NCBI RefSeq assembly: GCF_030462475.1
Contig: NZ_JASMRZ010000006.1
Span: 27,471 to 83,673 of the forward strand
Source of the DNA: Variovorax sp. CAN15
Lineage (GTDB): Bacteria > Pseudomonadota > Gammaproteobacteria > Burkholderiales > Burkholderiaceae_C
Direction of reading: 5' to 3'
Length of the DNA stretch: 56,203 nucleotides
Shown: positions 34,873 through 43,119 of the stretch, in pieces
Numbering within the stretch: position 1 is the first letter of the stretch
How the letters are laid out: the number at the start of each line of letters is the position of its first letter
Position numbers and translations under genes: made by a program
The notes under the pieces: model-generated
Told to the model about the DNA's origin: nothing
Database searches by the model: none
What the model saw: the letters and a program-made list of their open reading frames with translations, nothing else

Positions 34873-34881
34873 GGAAGATTC
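34873..34881 (+). repeat. 9-bp direct repeat, right copy (GGAAGATTC)
   Basis: Identical to 33402-33410. It lies just upstream of the amidase gene, inside the end of a 29-codon minus-strand open frame (about 34871-34960, GTG start) that is also low in GC. Significance uncertain. Confidence 0.35.
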
Positions 34882-34973
34882 AGGTCTTTGAAAGATTCGA
34901 ACGATTTCCGGAATTCGGCACGGTCGATGAACTCGCAGCCTGTAAACCGCTGAAAACTCACACCCTACAAACG

Positions 34974-35003
34974 AAAAAACCCGGCGCAATCACAGCGCCG
35001 GGT
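34974..35003 (-). terminator. Intrinsic terminator of the molbindin gene
   Basis: CCCGGCGC/GCGCCGGG form a perfect eight-base stem with a seven-base loop. The A-run at 34974-34979 gives a U-run in minus-strand RNA. It ends transcription from the metY-molbindin side before the amidase segment, which therefore needs its own promoter in 34767-34973. Confidence 0.92.
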
Positions 35004-35026
35004 CGTCGCAGATGCCCGAGGGTCCG

Positions 35027-35242
35027 TCAGAGCTTCGCGATCGAAACCTCGGTGGACTTAACGAGGGCAACCACGTCGGAGCCCACCTTCAGCTGCAGCT
35101 CGTCGACCGAGCGCGTGGTGATGACCGAGGTGACGATGCCCCAGGCGGTTTCGACGTCGACTTCGGAGACGACGTCGCCGCGGATGATTTCGCGGACCTT
35201 GCCCTTGAACTGGTTGCGGACGTTGATGGCTTGGATGGACAT
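35027..35242 (-). CDS. Molybdenum-pterin-binding protein (molbindin, TOBE/Mop domain)
   Basis: This 71-residue protein is one Mop/TOBE domain, as in bacterial molbindins that store or buffer molybdate or tungstate by assembling into hexamers. The start MSIQAINVRNQFKGKVREI and the SVITTRSVDELQLKVGSDVVALVKSTEVSI pattern are diagnostic. ATG 35242 is chosen; an upstream start would add 15 non-conserved residues. It lies about 70 bp after metY on the same strand and ends in a strong terminator. The oxyanion link (molybdate and sulfate are similar) may explain its place among sulfur genes. Confidence 0.9.
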   Translation of the reverse strand: MSIQAINVRNQFKGKVREIIRGDVVSEVDVETAWGIVTSVITTRSVDELQLKVGSDVVALVKSTEVSIAKL

Positions 35243-35314
35243 GATGGGCTCTCTTTCAGGTTGAGGAAGTTCGTTGAGGAAAAGCACGAAGCGGTGGAAT
35301 GAAAAGAGCAGCGC

Positions 35315-36601
35315 TCAGGAAGCTGCGGCCAGCGCCGCGTCCAGGTCCGCCAGCAGGTCGTCGATGTGCTCGATGCCGACCGACAGGCGCACCGTGTCCT
35401 CGGTCACGCCGGCCCTGGCCAGCTCCTCGGGTGAGAGCTGGCGGTGCGTGGTGGATGCGGGATGCGTGGCCAGCGAGCGCACGTCACCGATGTTGACCAG
35501 GCGCGTGAAGAGTTTCAGCGCGTCGAGGAACCTCGCGCCACCTTCGCGTCCCGAGCCGATGCCGAAGGTCAGCACGCCGCTGGCCTTGCCGCCGAGGTAC
35601 TTCTTCGCGAGCGCATGGTCGGGGTGGTCTTCGAGCGCCGCGTAGTTGACCCATTTCACCGCCTTGTGCGTCTTCAGGTGCTGCGCCACACGCAACGCGT
35701 TGTCGCTGATGCGATCCACGCGCAGCGCCAGCGTCTCGATGCCCTGCAGGATCAGGAAGGCGTTGAACGGCGAGATGGCCGCGCCCGTGTTGCGCAGCGG
35801 CACCACGCGCGCGCGGCCGATGTAGGCGGCCGGGCCGAGCGCGTCGGTGTAGACCACGCCGTGGTAGCTCACATCGGGCTCGTTCAGGCGCTTGAAGCGC
35901 TGCTTGTGCTCCGCCCACGGGAACTTGCCCGAATCGACGATGGCGCCGCCGATGCTGGTGCCGTGGCCGCCCAGGTACTTGGTGAGCGAGTGCACCACGA
36001 TGTCGGCGCCGTGCTCGATGGGCCGGCTCAGGTAGGGCGACGGCACCGTGTTGTCGACGATCAGCGGCACGCCGTTGCGGTGCGCGATCTCGGCGATGGC
36101 CGCGATGTCCGTCACATTGCCCGCCGGGTTGCCGAGCGATTCGACGAACACGGCCTTGGTCCGCTCGTCGAAGAGCTTCTCGAAGCTCGACGGATCGCGG
36201 TGGTCCGCGAAGCGCGTGGTGATGCCGAACTGCGGCAGCGTGTGGGCGAACAGGTTGTAGGTGCCGCCGTAGAGCGCGGTGCTGCTGACGATGTTGTCGC
36301 CGGCCTCGGCGATGGTCTGGATCGCGTAGGTCACGGCCGCCTGCCCCGAGGCCAGCGCGAGCGCGGCGATGCCGCCTTCGAGCGCCGCCACGCGCTGCTC
36401 CAGCACGTCCTGCGTCGGGTTGTTGATGCGGGTGTAGATGTTGCCCGGCACCTTCAGGTCGAACAGGTCGGCGCCGTGCTGGGCGCTGTCGAAGGCGTAG
36501 GCCACCGTCTGGTAGATGGGCGGCGCCACGGCGCGGGTGGTCGGATCGGGCGAATAGCCGGCGTGGACCGACAGGGTTTCGAATTTCCAGTTCTGCGACA
36601 T
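35315..36601 (-). CDS. metY: O-acetylhomoserine sulfhydrylase (MetY-type, PLP)
   Basis: This 428-residue Cys/Met-metabolism PLP enzyme condenses O-acetylhomoserine with sulfide to homocysteine. The N-terminal [13 protein letters not shown] and YTRINNPT motifs are diagnostic, and [11 protein letters not shown] carries the PLP-binding lysine near residue 208. The late [13 protein letters not shown] motif also fits. It is just upstream of molbindin and 40 bp downstream of ssuB. Sulfite released by SsuD and reduced to sulfide would be its inorganic sulfur source, so the operon links sulfonate scavenging directly to methionine synthesis. No SAM riboswitch is visible upstream. Confidence 0.93.
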   Translation of the reverse strand: MSQNWKFETLSVHAGYSPDPTTRAVAPPIYQTVAYAFDSAQHGADLFDLKVPGNIYTRINNPTQDVLEQRVAALEGGIAALALASGQAAVTYAIQTIAEAGDNIVSSTALYGGTYNLFAHTLPQFGITTRFADHRDPSSFEKLFDERTKAVFVESLGNPAGNVTDIAAIAEIAHRNGVPLIVDNTVPSPYLSRPIEHGADIVVHSLTKYLGGHGTSIGGAIVDSGKFPWAEHKQRFKRLNEPDVSYHGVVYTDALGPAAYIGRARVVPLRNTGAAISPFNAFLILQGIETLALRVDRISDNALRVAQHLKTHKAVKWVNYAALEDHPDHALAKKYLGGKASGVLTFGIGSGREGGARFLDALKLFTRLVNIGDVRSLATHPASTTHRQLSPEELARAGVTEDTVRLSVGIEHIDDLLADLDAALAAAS

Positions 36602-36641
36602 GCGACTGCCTTTCAGTTTGGCGGTTGGATGAGAAGGCTCG

Positions 36642-37487
36642 TCAGATCGCCCAGCGCAATGCATGCGCCGGGGTTGCGAGCCAGCTGGCGTCGGTGCTCT
36701 CGGTTTCCGTCTCTTCGGACTTCTGCAGCACCCTGTCGAGGATTCGTTTTTCAATTGCCGCGAAGGCCGGGTCACCCTGCGAGCGCGGGCGGGCCAGCGC
36801 GATGTTCTCGTCGAGCGCGATGCGGCCGTCCTCGATGAGGATCACGCGGTCGGCCAGCGCCACGGCTTCCTGCACGTCGTGCGTCACCAGCAGCGCGGTG
36901 AAGCGGTGGCGCTGCCACAGGTTCTCGATGAGGCGGTGCATCTCGATGCGCGTCAGCGCATCCAGCGCGCCCAGCGGCTCGTCGAGCAGCAGCAGCCGCG
37001 GGTGGTGCACCAGCGCGCGCGCCAGGGCCACGCGCTGGCGCTGGCCGCCCGAAAGGCGCGCCGGCCATTCGTTCTCGCGGTCGGCCAGGCCAACCTGCGC
37101 CAGAACCTCCTTGCCGCGCGTCTTGGCATCGTTCGGCAGGCCCAGCGTCACGTTGTCGAGCACGCGGCGCCATGGCAGCAGGCGCGCCTCCTGGAACATG
37201 ATGCGGGTGTCGTCGTGCAGGCCGTTCACCGCCTTGCCGTCGGTGTAGAGCCCGCCGGAACTCGGCTCCTCCAGGCCCGCGATCAGCCGCAGCAGCGTGC
37301 TCTTGCCGCAGCCGCTGCGCCCGACGATGGCGATGAACTGGCCCGGCTCGATGGTCAGGCGCGTATTGCGCAGCACTTCGCGCGCGCCATAGCGCTTGTG
37401 CAGGCCGCGCGCTTCCAGGCGCACGCCGCCGGCGATGCCTTCGTGCGAACGAGCCAGGGGTTGGATGTCTTTCAGTACGGCACTCAT
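36642..37487 (-). CDS. ssuB: Aliphatic sulfonate import ATPase SsuB
   Basis: This 281-residue ABC ATPase energises sulfonate uptake. Walker A is GRSGCGKST near residue 60, the signature LSGGQRQR near 147 and [15 protein letters not shown] near 170. The [21 protein letters not shown] segment is typical of the SsuB/TauB group. The C-terminus carries an extension of roughly 40 residues with Glu/Thr runs that is common in this clade. It follows ssuC with a 128-bp gap that shows no gene. The ABC transporter is completed by SsuA and SsuC encoded upstream. Confidence 0.94.
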   Translation of the reverse strand: MSAVLKDIQPLARSHEGIAGGVRLEARGLHKRYGAREVLRNTRLTIEPGQFIAIVGRSGCGKSTLLRLIAGLEEPSSGGLYTDGKAVNGLHDDTRIMFQEARLLPWRRVLDNVTLGLPNDAKTRGKEVLAQVGLADRENEWPARLSGGQRQRVALARALVHHPRLLLLDEPLGALDALTRIEMHRLIENLWQRHRFTALLVTHDVQEAVALADRVILIEDGRIALDENIALARPRSQGDPAFAAIEKRILDRVLQKSEETETESTDASWLATPAHALRWAI

Positions 37488-37615
37488 GGTTTCTTCAGGC
37501 TCCGGGCTTGAACAGCGCCACGTTCGGCGCATCGATCGTTCGGGGAAGCAGTCTTTCGGCGAGGACGGCGGCACGGCGAGTGATGGAGGCTGATGAATGC
37601 GTCATTCCCCGGCCC

Positions 37616-38464
37616 TCACTTCGCCTTCTTCTGGTAGCCGGGATGCCAGCGCAGCCACCATTGCTCCAGTCCGCGCGCGAACAGGTCGGCCAGCTTGCCG
37701 AGCAGCGCGTACAGCAGGATGCCCACCAGCACGATGTCGGTCTGCAGGAACTCGCGGGCGTTCATCGTGAGGTAGCCGATGCCGGCCTGCGCCGAGATGG
37801 TCTCGGCCACGATCAGGATCACCCACATCAGGCCCAGCGAGAAGCGCAGCCCCACGAGGATCGACGACAGCGCGCCCGGCAGGATCACCTCGCGGTACAG
37901 CTGCCAGCGCGAGAGGCCGTAGGTGCGCCCCATCTCGATGAGCTGCGGATCGACATTGCGGATGCCGTGGAAGGTGTTCAGGTAGATCGGGAAGAACACC
38001 GACACCGAGATGAGAAACAGCTTGGCCGACTCGTCGATACCGAACCACAGGATCACCAGCGGAATCAGCGCCAGCGCCGGGATGTTGCGCACCATCTGGA
38101 TGGTGGAGTCGAGCAGCGTCTCGGCGAACTTCACCGAGCCCGTGAGAAGCCCAAGCGCCAGCCCCGCGCCGCCGCCGACGGCCAGCCCCGCGAGCGCCCG
38201 GCCCGCGCTGACCTTCACGTGCGTCCACAGCTCGCCCGACACCGTGAGGTTCCACGCGGCCTTCACCACGTCGACCGGCGCCGGCAGCACGCGGGTGCTG
38301 AGCCAGCCCAGCGACGACGCGATCTGCCAGAAGACGATGAGTCCCACCGGCACCAGCCACGGCACCAGCCGCTTCGCGACGTTGACGGCGAAGGCCTTGA
38401 ATGCGTTGTTGCCCGCGCTCTCGGCGGGCGCCACCGCCGGCAGTTCCTGAACCTGTTCGGTCAT
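37616..38464 (-). CDS. ssuC: Aliphatic sulfonate ABC transporter permease SsuC
   Basis: This 282-residue permease has six transmembrane helices. A long cytosolic N-terminus (about 30 residues) is followed by the first helix with LVPVGLIVFWQIAS. The EAA loop equivalent (EMGRTYGLSRWQLYREVILPGALSSILVG) lies about 95 residues from the end and is typical of SsuC. It sits ten bases after ssuD and before ssuB, in the usual ssuEADCB order. It carries alkanesulfonates bound by SsuA into the cytoplasm for SsuD. Confidence 0.94.
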   Translation of the reverse strand: MTEQVQELPAVAPAESAGNNAFKAFAVNVAKRLVPWLVPVGLIVFWQIASSLGWLSTRVLPAPVDVVKAAWNLTVSGELWTHVKVSAGRALAGLAVGGGAGLALGLLTGSVKFAETLLDSTIQMVRNIPALALIPLVILWFGIDESAKLFLISVSVFFPIYLNTFHGIRNVDPQLIEMGRTYGLSRWQLYREVILPGALSSILVGLRFSLGLMWVILIVAETISAQAGIGYLTMNAREFLQTDIVLVGILLYALLGKLADLFARGLEQWWLRWHPGYQKKAK

Positions 38465-38473
38465 GACAGTCCT

Positions 38474-39643
38474 TCAGCTTTGAGAAACGAGGCGGGAAGG
38501 CGCGTCGAGGTTGGCGACGACCTCGCCGAACGGGCCGCTCAACGAGCCGCCCGCAAGCTGCGTCTTCGCCTTGCGCGACAGCAGCGGGAACACCAGTTCG
38601 GCGAATCGGTAGGCCTCCTCAAGATGCGGGTAGCCCGACAGGATGAACTTGTCCAGGCCCAGTGCCGCGTATTCCTCGATGCGCGCCGCGACCGTCTTCG
38701 GATCGCCCACGAGCGCCGTACCGGCACCGCCGCGCACCAGGCCCACGCCGGCCCACAGGTTGGGCGCGATCTCCAGTTCGGCGCGCGAGCGCTTCGCGCC
38801 GCCCGCGTGCAGCGCGGCCATGCGGCGCTGCCCTTCCGAATCCATGCGCGCAAAGGCGGCCTGCGCGCGGATCACCGTCTCGTCGTCCACGCGGCTGATG
38901 AGTTCCTCGGCAGCCTTCCAGGCAGCGTCTTCCGTCTCGCGCACGATCACGTGCAGGCGGATGCCGAACTCGACCTTGCGGCCCTTGCGCTCGGCGCGCG
39001 CCCGTACGTCGGCGATCTTCTTCGCGACTTCGGCGGGCGGCTCGCCCCAGGTGAGGTAGGCGTCGACCTGCTCCGCCGCCAGCTCATGCGCGGGCGCGGA
39101 GGAGCCGCCGAACCACACGGGCGGATAAGGCTTCTGCACCGGCGGGTAGAGCAGCTTCGCGCCCTTCACGCTCAGGTGCCTGCCCTCGTAGTCGAAGGCC
39201 TGCCCGCCGTGGCTGCGCGCGATGATCTCGCGCCAGATGCGGATGAACTCCGCCGACTGCTCGTAGCGCGAGGCATGGTCGAGATACACGCCGTCGCCTT
39301 CGAGCTCGGCCTGGTCGCCGCCCGTCACGAGGTTGACGAGCAGGCGCCCGCCCGAAAGCCGGTCGAAGGTCGCGGCCATGCGCGCAGCCAGGCTGGGCTG
39401 GTGCAGCCCGGGGCGCACCGCCACCAGGAACTTGAGCTTCTTCGTCGCGCCGATCAGGCTGGAGGCGATGACCCACGGGTCTTCGCAGGAGCGGCCCGTC
39501 GGAATCAGTACGCCCTCGTAGCCGAGGTTGTCGGCCGCGCCGGCGATCTGCTGCAGGTAGGCCAGGTCGATGGGGCGCGCGCCCTCGCTGGTGCCGAGGT
39601 AGCGGGCGTCGCCGTGCGTGGGGAGGAACCAGAAGATATGCAT
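38474..39643 (-). CDS. ssuD: FMNH2-dependent alkanesulfonate monooxygenase SsuD
   Basis: This 389-residue bacterial-luciferase-like TIM-barrel enzyme cleaves alkanesulfonates to aldehyde and sulfite with FMNH2 from SsuE. The start [17 protein letters not shown] is diagnostic, with the conserved RSCEDPW segment (active-site cysteine region), [13 protein letters not shown] and the late [19 protein letters not shown]. The ATG overlaps the ssuA stop by one base (TGATG). The C-terminus ends in a short Ser-containing tail. Substrate range is usually C2 to C10 sulfonates. The oxygenase pairs with SsuE encoded two genes upstream. Confidence 0.96.
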   Translation of the reverse strand: MHIFWFLPTHGDARYLGTSEGARPIDLAYLQQIAGAADNLGYEGVLIPTGRSCEDPWVIASSLIGATKKLKFLVAVRPGLHQPSLAARMAATFDRLSGGRLLVNLVTGGDQAELEGDGVYLDHASRYEQSAEFIRIWREIIARSHGGQAFDYEGRHLSVKGAKLLYPPVQKPYPPVWFGGSSAPAHELAAEQVDAYLTWGEPPAEVAKKIADVRARAERKGRKVEFGIRLHVIVRETEDAAWKAAEELISRVDDETVIRAQAAFARMDSEGQRRMAALHAGGAKRSRAELEIAPNLWAGVGLVRGGAGTALVGDPKTVAARIEEYAALGLDKFILSGYPHLEEAYRFAELVFPLLSRKAKTQLAGGSLSGPFGEVVANLDAPSRLVSQS

Positions 39644-40599
39644 CACGCGACTCCCGCGCCGGCAGCTTCGAGCACGTTGATCCTTTTCGGGATCAGCTTC
39701 AGCTCGAAGAAGGTGTCGGCAATCTTCTGCTGCTCGGCCAGGATGGCCTTGGTGATCGGTGCCGTGCCGTAGGCCGAGCGGTTCACCGACAGTTCCGCCA
39801 CCGGCTTCGGCAGGCCCCAGAGCGCGGCCAGTTCGCCGGCCAGCGCGCCCTTGTTGGCGGCGCCCCATGCGTCGACCTTGTTGAGCTCCTCGATCGCGAT
39901 GGACAGCACGTCGGCGTTCTTCGCCGCGTAGTCCAGCGACGAGAAGTAGTAGGCGCGGTTGCCGACCACGCCCGTGGCATCGGCCAGCACGCGTGCCTCC
40001 AGCGACTTCTCGGCGGCGGCCAGGAATGGGTCCCAGATCACCCAGACGTCGACCGAACCTTTCTCGAAGGCGGCGCGCGCATCGGCCGGCGGCAGGTAGA
40101 CCAGGTTCAGGTCGGCGAAGGCCAGGCCGTGCTTCTCGAACAGCTTGACGATGAAGTAGTGGACGTTCGAGCCCTTGTTGAGCGCGATCTTCTTGCCCTT
40201 GAGCTGCGCGACCGTCTTGATGGCCGAGCCCCTGGGCACCAGCACCGCCTCCGACTGCGGACGCGGCACGGTCGCGCCCACGTAGGCCAGCGGCGCGCCG
40301 GCGGCCTGCGCGAAGATGGGCGGTGCCTCGCCCACGTCGCCGAAGTCGATCGAGCCGACGTTCAGCGCCTCGAGCTGCACGGGACCGGCGGTGAACTCGG
40401 TCCACTTCACGCTCACGCCCAGCGGCGCCAGGCGCTTCTCGAGCGTGCCGCGGCCCTTGAGCAGCGTGAGGTAGCCCTTCTGGTGGCCGATGCGGAACTG
40501 GCGCTCGGGCGCTTGCGCCAGTGCACCAAACGAAGGCAGCGCGATGGCGGCGGCAACGCCCTGGATCAGGCGGCGGCGGGGTGCGGAAATCAGTGTCAT
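39643..40599 (-). CDS. ssuA: Sulfonate-binding protein SsuA
   Basis: This 318-residue periplasmic protein has an N-terminal signal with an RRR motif followed by a hydrophobic core, cut near residue 29 (LAQA). Binding-domain features include [22 protein letters not shown], the [12 protein letters not shown] region and [25 protein letters not shown], all typical of SsuA. It captures aliphatic sulfonates for SsuBC. It overlaps ssuD by one base. A small one-helix membrane protein gene lies 30 bp upstream, between it and ssuE. This is the third periplasmic sulfur-ligand receptor in the window besides the two sulfate-binding proteins. Confidence 0.95.
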   Translation of the reverse strand: MTLISAPRRRLIQGVAAAIALPSFGALAQAPERQFRIGHQKGYLTLLKGRGTLEKRLAPLGVSVKWTEFTAGPVQLEALNVGSIDFGDVGEAPPIFAQAAGAPLAYVGATVPRPQSEAVLVPRGSAIKTVAQLKGKKIALNKGSNVHYFIVKLFEKHGLAFADLNLVYLPPADARAAFEKGSVDVWVIWDPFLAAAEKSLEARVLADATGVVGNRAYYFSSLDYAAKNADVLSIAIEELNKVDAWGAANKGALAGELAALWGLPKPVAELSVNRSAYGTAPITKAILAEQQKIADTFFELKLIPKRINVLEAAGAGVA

Positions 40600-40629
40600 G
40601 GGATGGGTCTCGATGGGTTGGCCGCGCGC

Positions 40630-40767
40630 TCAGGCAGCGGCGGTGAAGCTGACGATCAACGCGATGGCGCTGACCACGATGGCGCTCACGGCCAGATCGC
40701 CCAGCGCATGCCACAGCGAGCGCGGCGTCGTGTCGAGCACGGAGTCTTCGGTGGCAACGGGGTTCAT
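40630..40767 (-). CDS. Small single-helix membrane protein in the ssu operon
   Basis: This 45-residue peptide has a soluble N-terminal half with acidic and aromatic residues ([20 protein letters not shown]) and one C-terminal transmembrane helix (about residues 24-42, Val/Ile/Ser/Ala). ATG 40767 is preceded by AGGAAT at normal spacing. It lies between ssuE and ssuA, 30 bp before ssuA, on the same strand. Helix and ribosome-binding site suggest that it is real. I know no characterised family; a role in anchoring or regulating the sulfonate transporter is only a guess. Confidence 0.6.
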   Translation of the reverse strand: MNPVATEDSVLDTTPRSLWHALGDLAVSAIVVSAIALIVSFTAAA

Positions 40768-40889
40768 GCGTGGATTCCTTGGTGTTGCAAAACGTCGGGC
40801 AAAAGCTGTCCCGTGCCGCGCACAGGCGGTTTTCAAAAAGCGGGATCAGGGATGAGGTCGAAAGAGCCGGGCTCGCGCGGAGCCCCGTT

Positions 40890-41474
40890 CTAGACGCTAC
40901 ATCGCACGCGGGAAAACGGCACCGGCTCGAAGCCGTGCGTGGCAGGCAGCTTGAGGCCTTCGGTGGCAAGCAGCTCGACGGCCTCGTTGAGTCGTTCGGC
41001 CAGGTCGTTATGCACCTGGTAGGCGTTCTCGGGCGTCAGCGCGATCTGCGATTCGCTGGCGTACACGCCCGGAAGAATGTGGCGCGCCGACAGCGACTGC
41101 AGCACGGGCCGAAGCGCGTAGTCGAGCGCAAGCATGTGGTGCGGGCTGCCGCCGGTGGCCAGCGGCAGCACCGTCTTGCCCTTGAGCGCGTTCTGCGAGA
41201 GCAGATCGAGAAAGACCTTGAGCAGTCCGCTGTAGGCCGCCTTGTAGACCGGCGTGGCCACCACGATCACGCGCGCCGCCGCCACCTGGGCGATGGCCCG
41301 CTCGATGGCCGGATGGTTCCACTCGGCCAGCAGCAGCGCCTGCGCCGGCAGTTCGCGAACGGCGAGCCGCTCGATCCGCGCGTGGCGCTGGGCCAGCCGC
41401 TCGCCCACCGCGTCGAGCAAGGCGGTGGAGCGGGACGGGGCCGTGGGACTGCCGGCAATCAGGAGAACGGACAC
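40890..41474 (-). CDS. ssuE: NAD(P)H-dependent FMN reductase SsuE
   Basis: This 194-residue flavodoxin-fold FMN reductase supplies FMNH2 to SsuD. The phosphate loop [13 protein letters not shown] lies at residues 8-20, [20 protein letters not shown] is the typical SsuE segment that contacts the isoalloxazine ring, and [23 protein letters not shown] matches the family. Start is GTG 41474, with GAAGG a few bases upstream; no ATG fits. Element C lies between this gene and the upstream sbp paralog. It heads the ssu operon proper (ssuE, small protein, ssuA, ssuD, ssuC, ssuB). Confidence 0.93.
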   Translation of the reverse strand: MSVLLIAGSPTAPSRSTALLDAVGERLAQRHARIERLAVRELPAQALLLAEWNHPAIERAIAQVAAARVIVVATPVYKAAYSGLLKVFLDLLSQNALKGKTVLPLATGGSPHHMLALDYALRPVLQSLSARHILPGVYASESQIALTPENAYQVHNDLAERLNEAVELLATEGLKLPATHGFEPVPFSRVRCSV

Positions 41475-41528
41475 AAGAAACCTTCGTTCGAGAGAAAAGG
41501 AGCGCGAATTCGTGGGGGCCGCCGCGCA

Positions 41529-41605
41529 CGGCCGCCCGAAGCGGCCGGCCCGCCCCCGGCAGGGGGGTGGGCGAAGCGACACGAAGTGCGCGCAGCCTGG
41601 GGGGT
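41529..41605 (+). repeat. Interspersed hairpin element, copy C (divergent left half)
   Basis: The tail (GCGAAGCGACACGAAGTGCG, about 41571-41590, to CCTGGGGGG) and the C5/G5 hairpin (CCCCCGGCAGGGGG) match the other copies. The first hairpin has a different sequence, CGGCCGC-CCGAA-GCGGCCG, but is still a perfect stem. The T at 41605 starts the complement of the sbp stop codon. Confidence 0.75.
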
Positions 41606-42654
41606 TACCTTTGTTTTGCGGTGTAGATCTGGTCGAAGGAGCCGCCGTCGGCGAAGTGCTCCTTGTCTGCCTTCGCCCAGCCGCCGAAGGCCTGGTCGAT
41701 GGTCACCAGCGTGAGCTTGGGAAACTGCCTGTCGTACTTGGCCTTGGCCTTCTCGGAGGTCGGGCGGTAGAAGTTGCGGCCCGCGATGTCCTGGCCTTCG
41801 TCCGAGTACAGGTACTTCAGATACTCCTCGGCCACGGCGCGCGTGCCTTTCTTGTCGACGACCTTGTCGACCACCGACACGCTGGGCTCGGCCAGGATGG
41901 AGATCGACGGCACCACGATCTCGAACTTCTCGGGGCCGAATTCCTTCAGCGCCAGGAAGGCTTCGTTCTCCCAGGCCAGCAGCACATCGCCGACGCCGCG
42001 CTGCACGAAGGTGATGGTCGAGCCGCGCGCGCCGGTGTCGAGCACGGGCACGTTCTTGAACAGGTTGCCGATGTATTCCTTGGCCTTTGCATCGCCGCCG
42101 TACTTGCGCTTGGCGAATTCCCATGCGGCCAGGTAGTTCCAGCGGGCGCCGCCCGAGGTCTTGGGGTTGGGTGTGATCACCTGCACGCCGGGCTTGACCA
42201 GGTCGTCCCAGTCCTTCAGGCCCTTGGGGTTGCCCTTCTTCACCAGGAACACGATGGTCGAGGTGTAGGGCGCGGAGTTGTGCGGCAGACGCTTCTGCCA
42301 GTCGGCCTTGACCAGGCCGCCGTGCGTGACGAGCGCGTCGATGTCGCCCCCGAGCGCCAGCGTGGCCACGTCGGCGTCGATGCCGTCGATGATCGAGCGG
42401 GCCTGCTTGCCCGAGCCGCCGTGCGACTGCTTGACCGTCACGTCCTGTCCGGTCTTGGCCTTCCAGTACCTGGCAAAGGCCTGGTTGTAGTCCACGTAGA
42501 GCTCGCGGGTCGGGTCGTAGGACACGTTCAGCAGCGTCACGGGGCCCTTGGCCGCCGCCGCGCCCTGCGCGAACGCCGGCAACGCCGACAGGGCCATGGC
42601 ACCGGCCACGCCGGCACCCAGGGAAAGCTTGATAAAGTCGCGGCGAAGGCTCAT
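41605..42654 (-). CDS. sbp: Periplasmic sulfate-binding protein (second paralog)
   Basis: This 349-residue paralog of the 20694-21710 product has a signal peptide with RRDF then a hydrophobic core and a cut near residue 29 (AFAQ), the [17 protein letters not shown] pattern and [10 protein letters not shown] anion-site loop. It has no dedicated permease beside it, so it probably feeds CysT/CysW/CysA encoded 20 kb away. Being immediately upstream of ssuE, it may be induced with sulfonate genes under sulfate starvation. ATG 42654 follows a short spacer. Upstream lies an inverted repeat that could be a regulator site. Confidence 0.93.
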   Translation of the reverse strand: MSLRRDFIKLSLGAGVAGAMALSALPAFAQGAAAAKGPVTLLNVSYDPTRELYVDYNQAFARYWKAKTGQDVTVKQSHGGSGKQARSIIDGIDADVATLALGGDIDALVTHGGLVKADWQKRLPHNSAPYTSTIVFLVKKGNPKGLKDWDDLVKPGVQVITPNPKTSGGARWNYLAAWEFAKRKYGGDAKAKEYIGNLFKNVPVLDTGARGSTITFVQRGVGDVLLAWENEAFLALKEFGPEKFEIVVPSISILAEPSVSVVDKVVDKKGTRAVAEEYLKYLYSDEGQDIAGRNFYRPTSEKAKAKYDRQFPKLTLVTIDQAFGGWAKADKEHFADGGSFDQIYTAKQR

Positions 42655-42690
42655 GGTGTCTTGCTCTGAAAAGGCATATCGATGAAGCTG

Positions 42691-42705
42691 CGTATTCTCA
42701 ATACG
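42691..42705. promoter_or_regulatory. Inverted repeat upstream of sbp2
   Basis: CGTATT-CTC-AATACG is a perfect inverted repeat about 37 bp upstream of the sbp2 start codon, in an AT-rich stretch. It may be an operator for a sulfur regulator or part of the sbp2 5' leader. No regulator can be named. Confidence 0.45.
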
Positions 42706-42770
42706 ACATATAGAAACTGGAACGAACGAGTTTTCAGTTCCAAATAGCCAAATCAACTAAGAAGCCAATC

Positions 42771-42791
42771 AGCGGGTCGCCCGCTTTTTTT
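42771..42791 (+). terminator. Plus-strand intrinsic terminator without an upstream plus-strand gene
   Basis: AGCGGG-TCG-CCCGCT followed directly by seven T residues is a textbook terminator for plus-strand RNA. The gene to the left (sbp2) is on the minus strand, and yggX starts 38 bp to the right. It may end a short RNA or attenuate yggX. Confidence 0.75.
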
Positions 42792-42828
42792 CCGTCTCCC
42801 CACTTTTCCCGTTCAGAAGGCAATAGAA

Positions 42829-43104
42829 ATGGCACGCATGGTTCAGTGCATCAAGCTCGGCAAAGAGGCCGAAGGTCTCGACTTCCCGCCCTACCCAGGC
42901 GAACTGGGCAAGCGGCTGTGGGAAAACGTCAGCAAGGAAGCCTGGGCCGCCTGGCTCAAGCAGCAGACCATGCTGGTCAACGAAAACCGGCTGAACCTGG
43001 CCGATCTGCGCGCCCGCCAGTACCTGGCGCGGCAGATGGAAAAGCACTTCTTCGGCGAAGGCGCAGACGTGGCCCAGGGCTACGTTCCTCCCTCGGCCCC
43101 CTGA
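42829..43104 (+). CDS. yggX: YggX-family Fe(2+)-trafficking / oxidative damage protection protein
   Basis: This 91-residue small protein is the YggX family: [27 protein letters not shown] with the conserved cysteine at residue 7, then [34 protein letters not shown]. It is thought to handle labile iron and protect Fe-S clusters from superoxide. ATG 42829 has AGAAGG upstream. A plus-strand terminator-like hairpin precedes it within what may be its leader, so expression might be attenuated. Element D and mnmC follow. Its small size and complete motif make the call secure. Confidence 0.95.
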   Translation: MARMVQCIKLGKEAEGLDFPPYPGELGKRLWENVSKEAWAAWLKQQTMLVNENRLNLADLRARQYLARQMEKHFFGEGADVAQGYVPPSAP

Positions 43105-43119
43105 CGGTCGCCACCGCGA

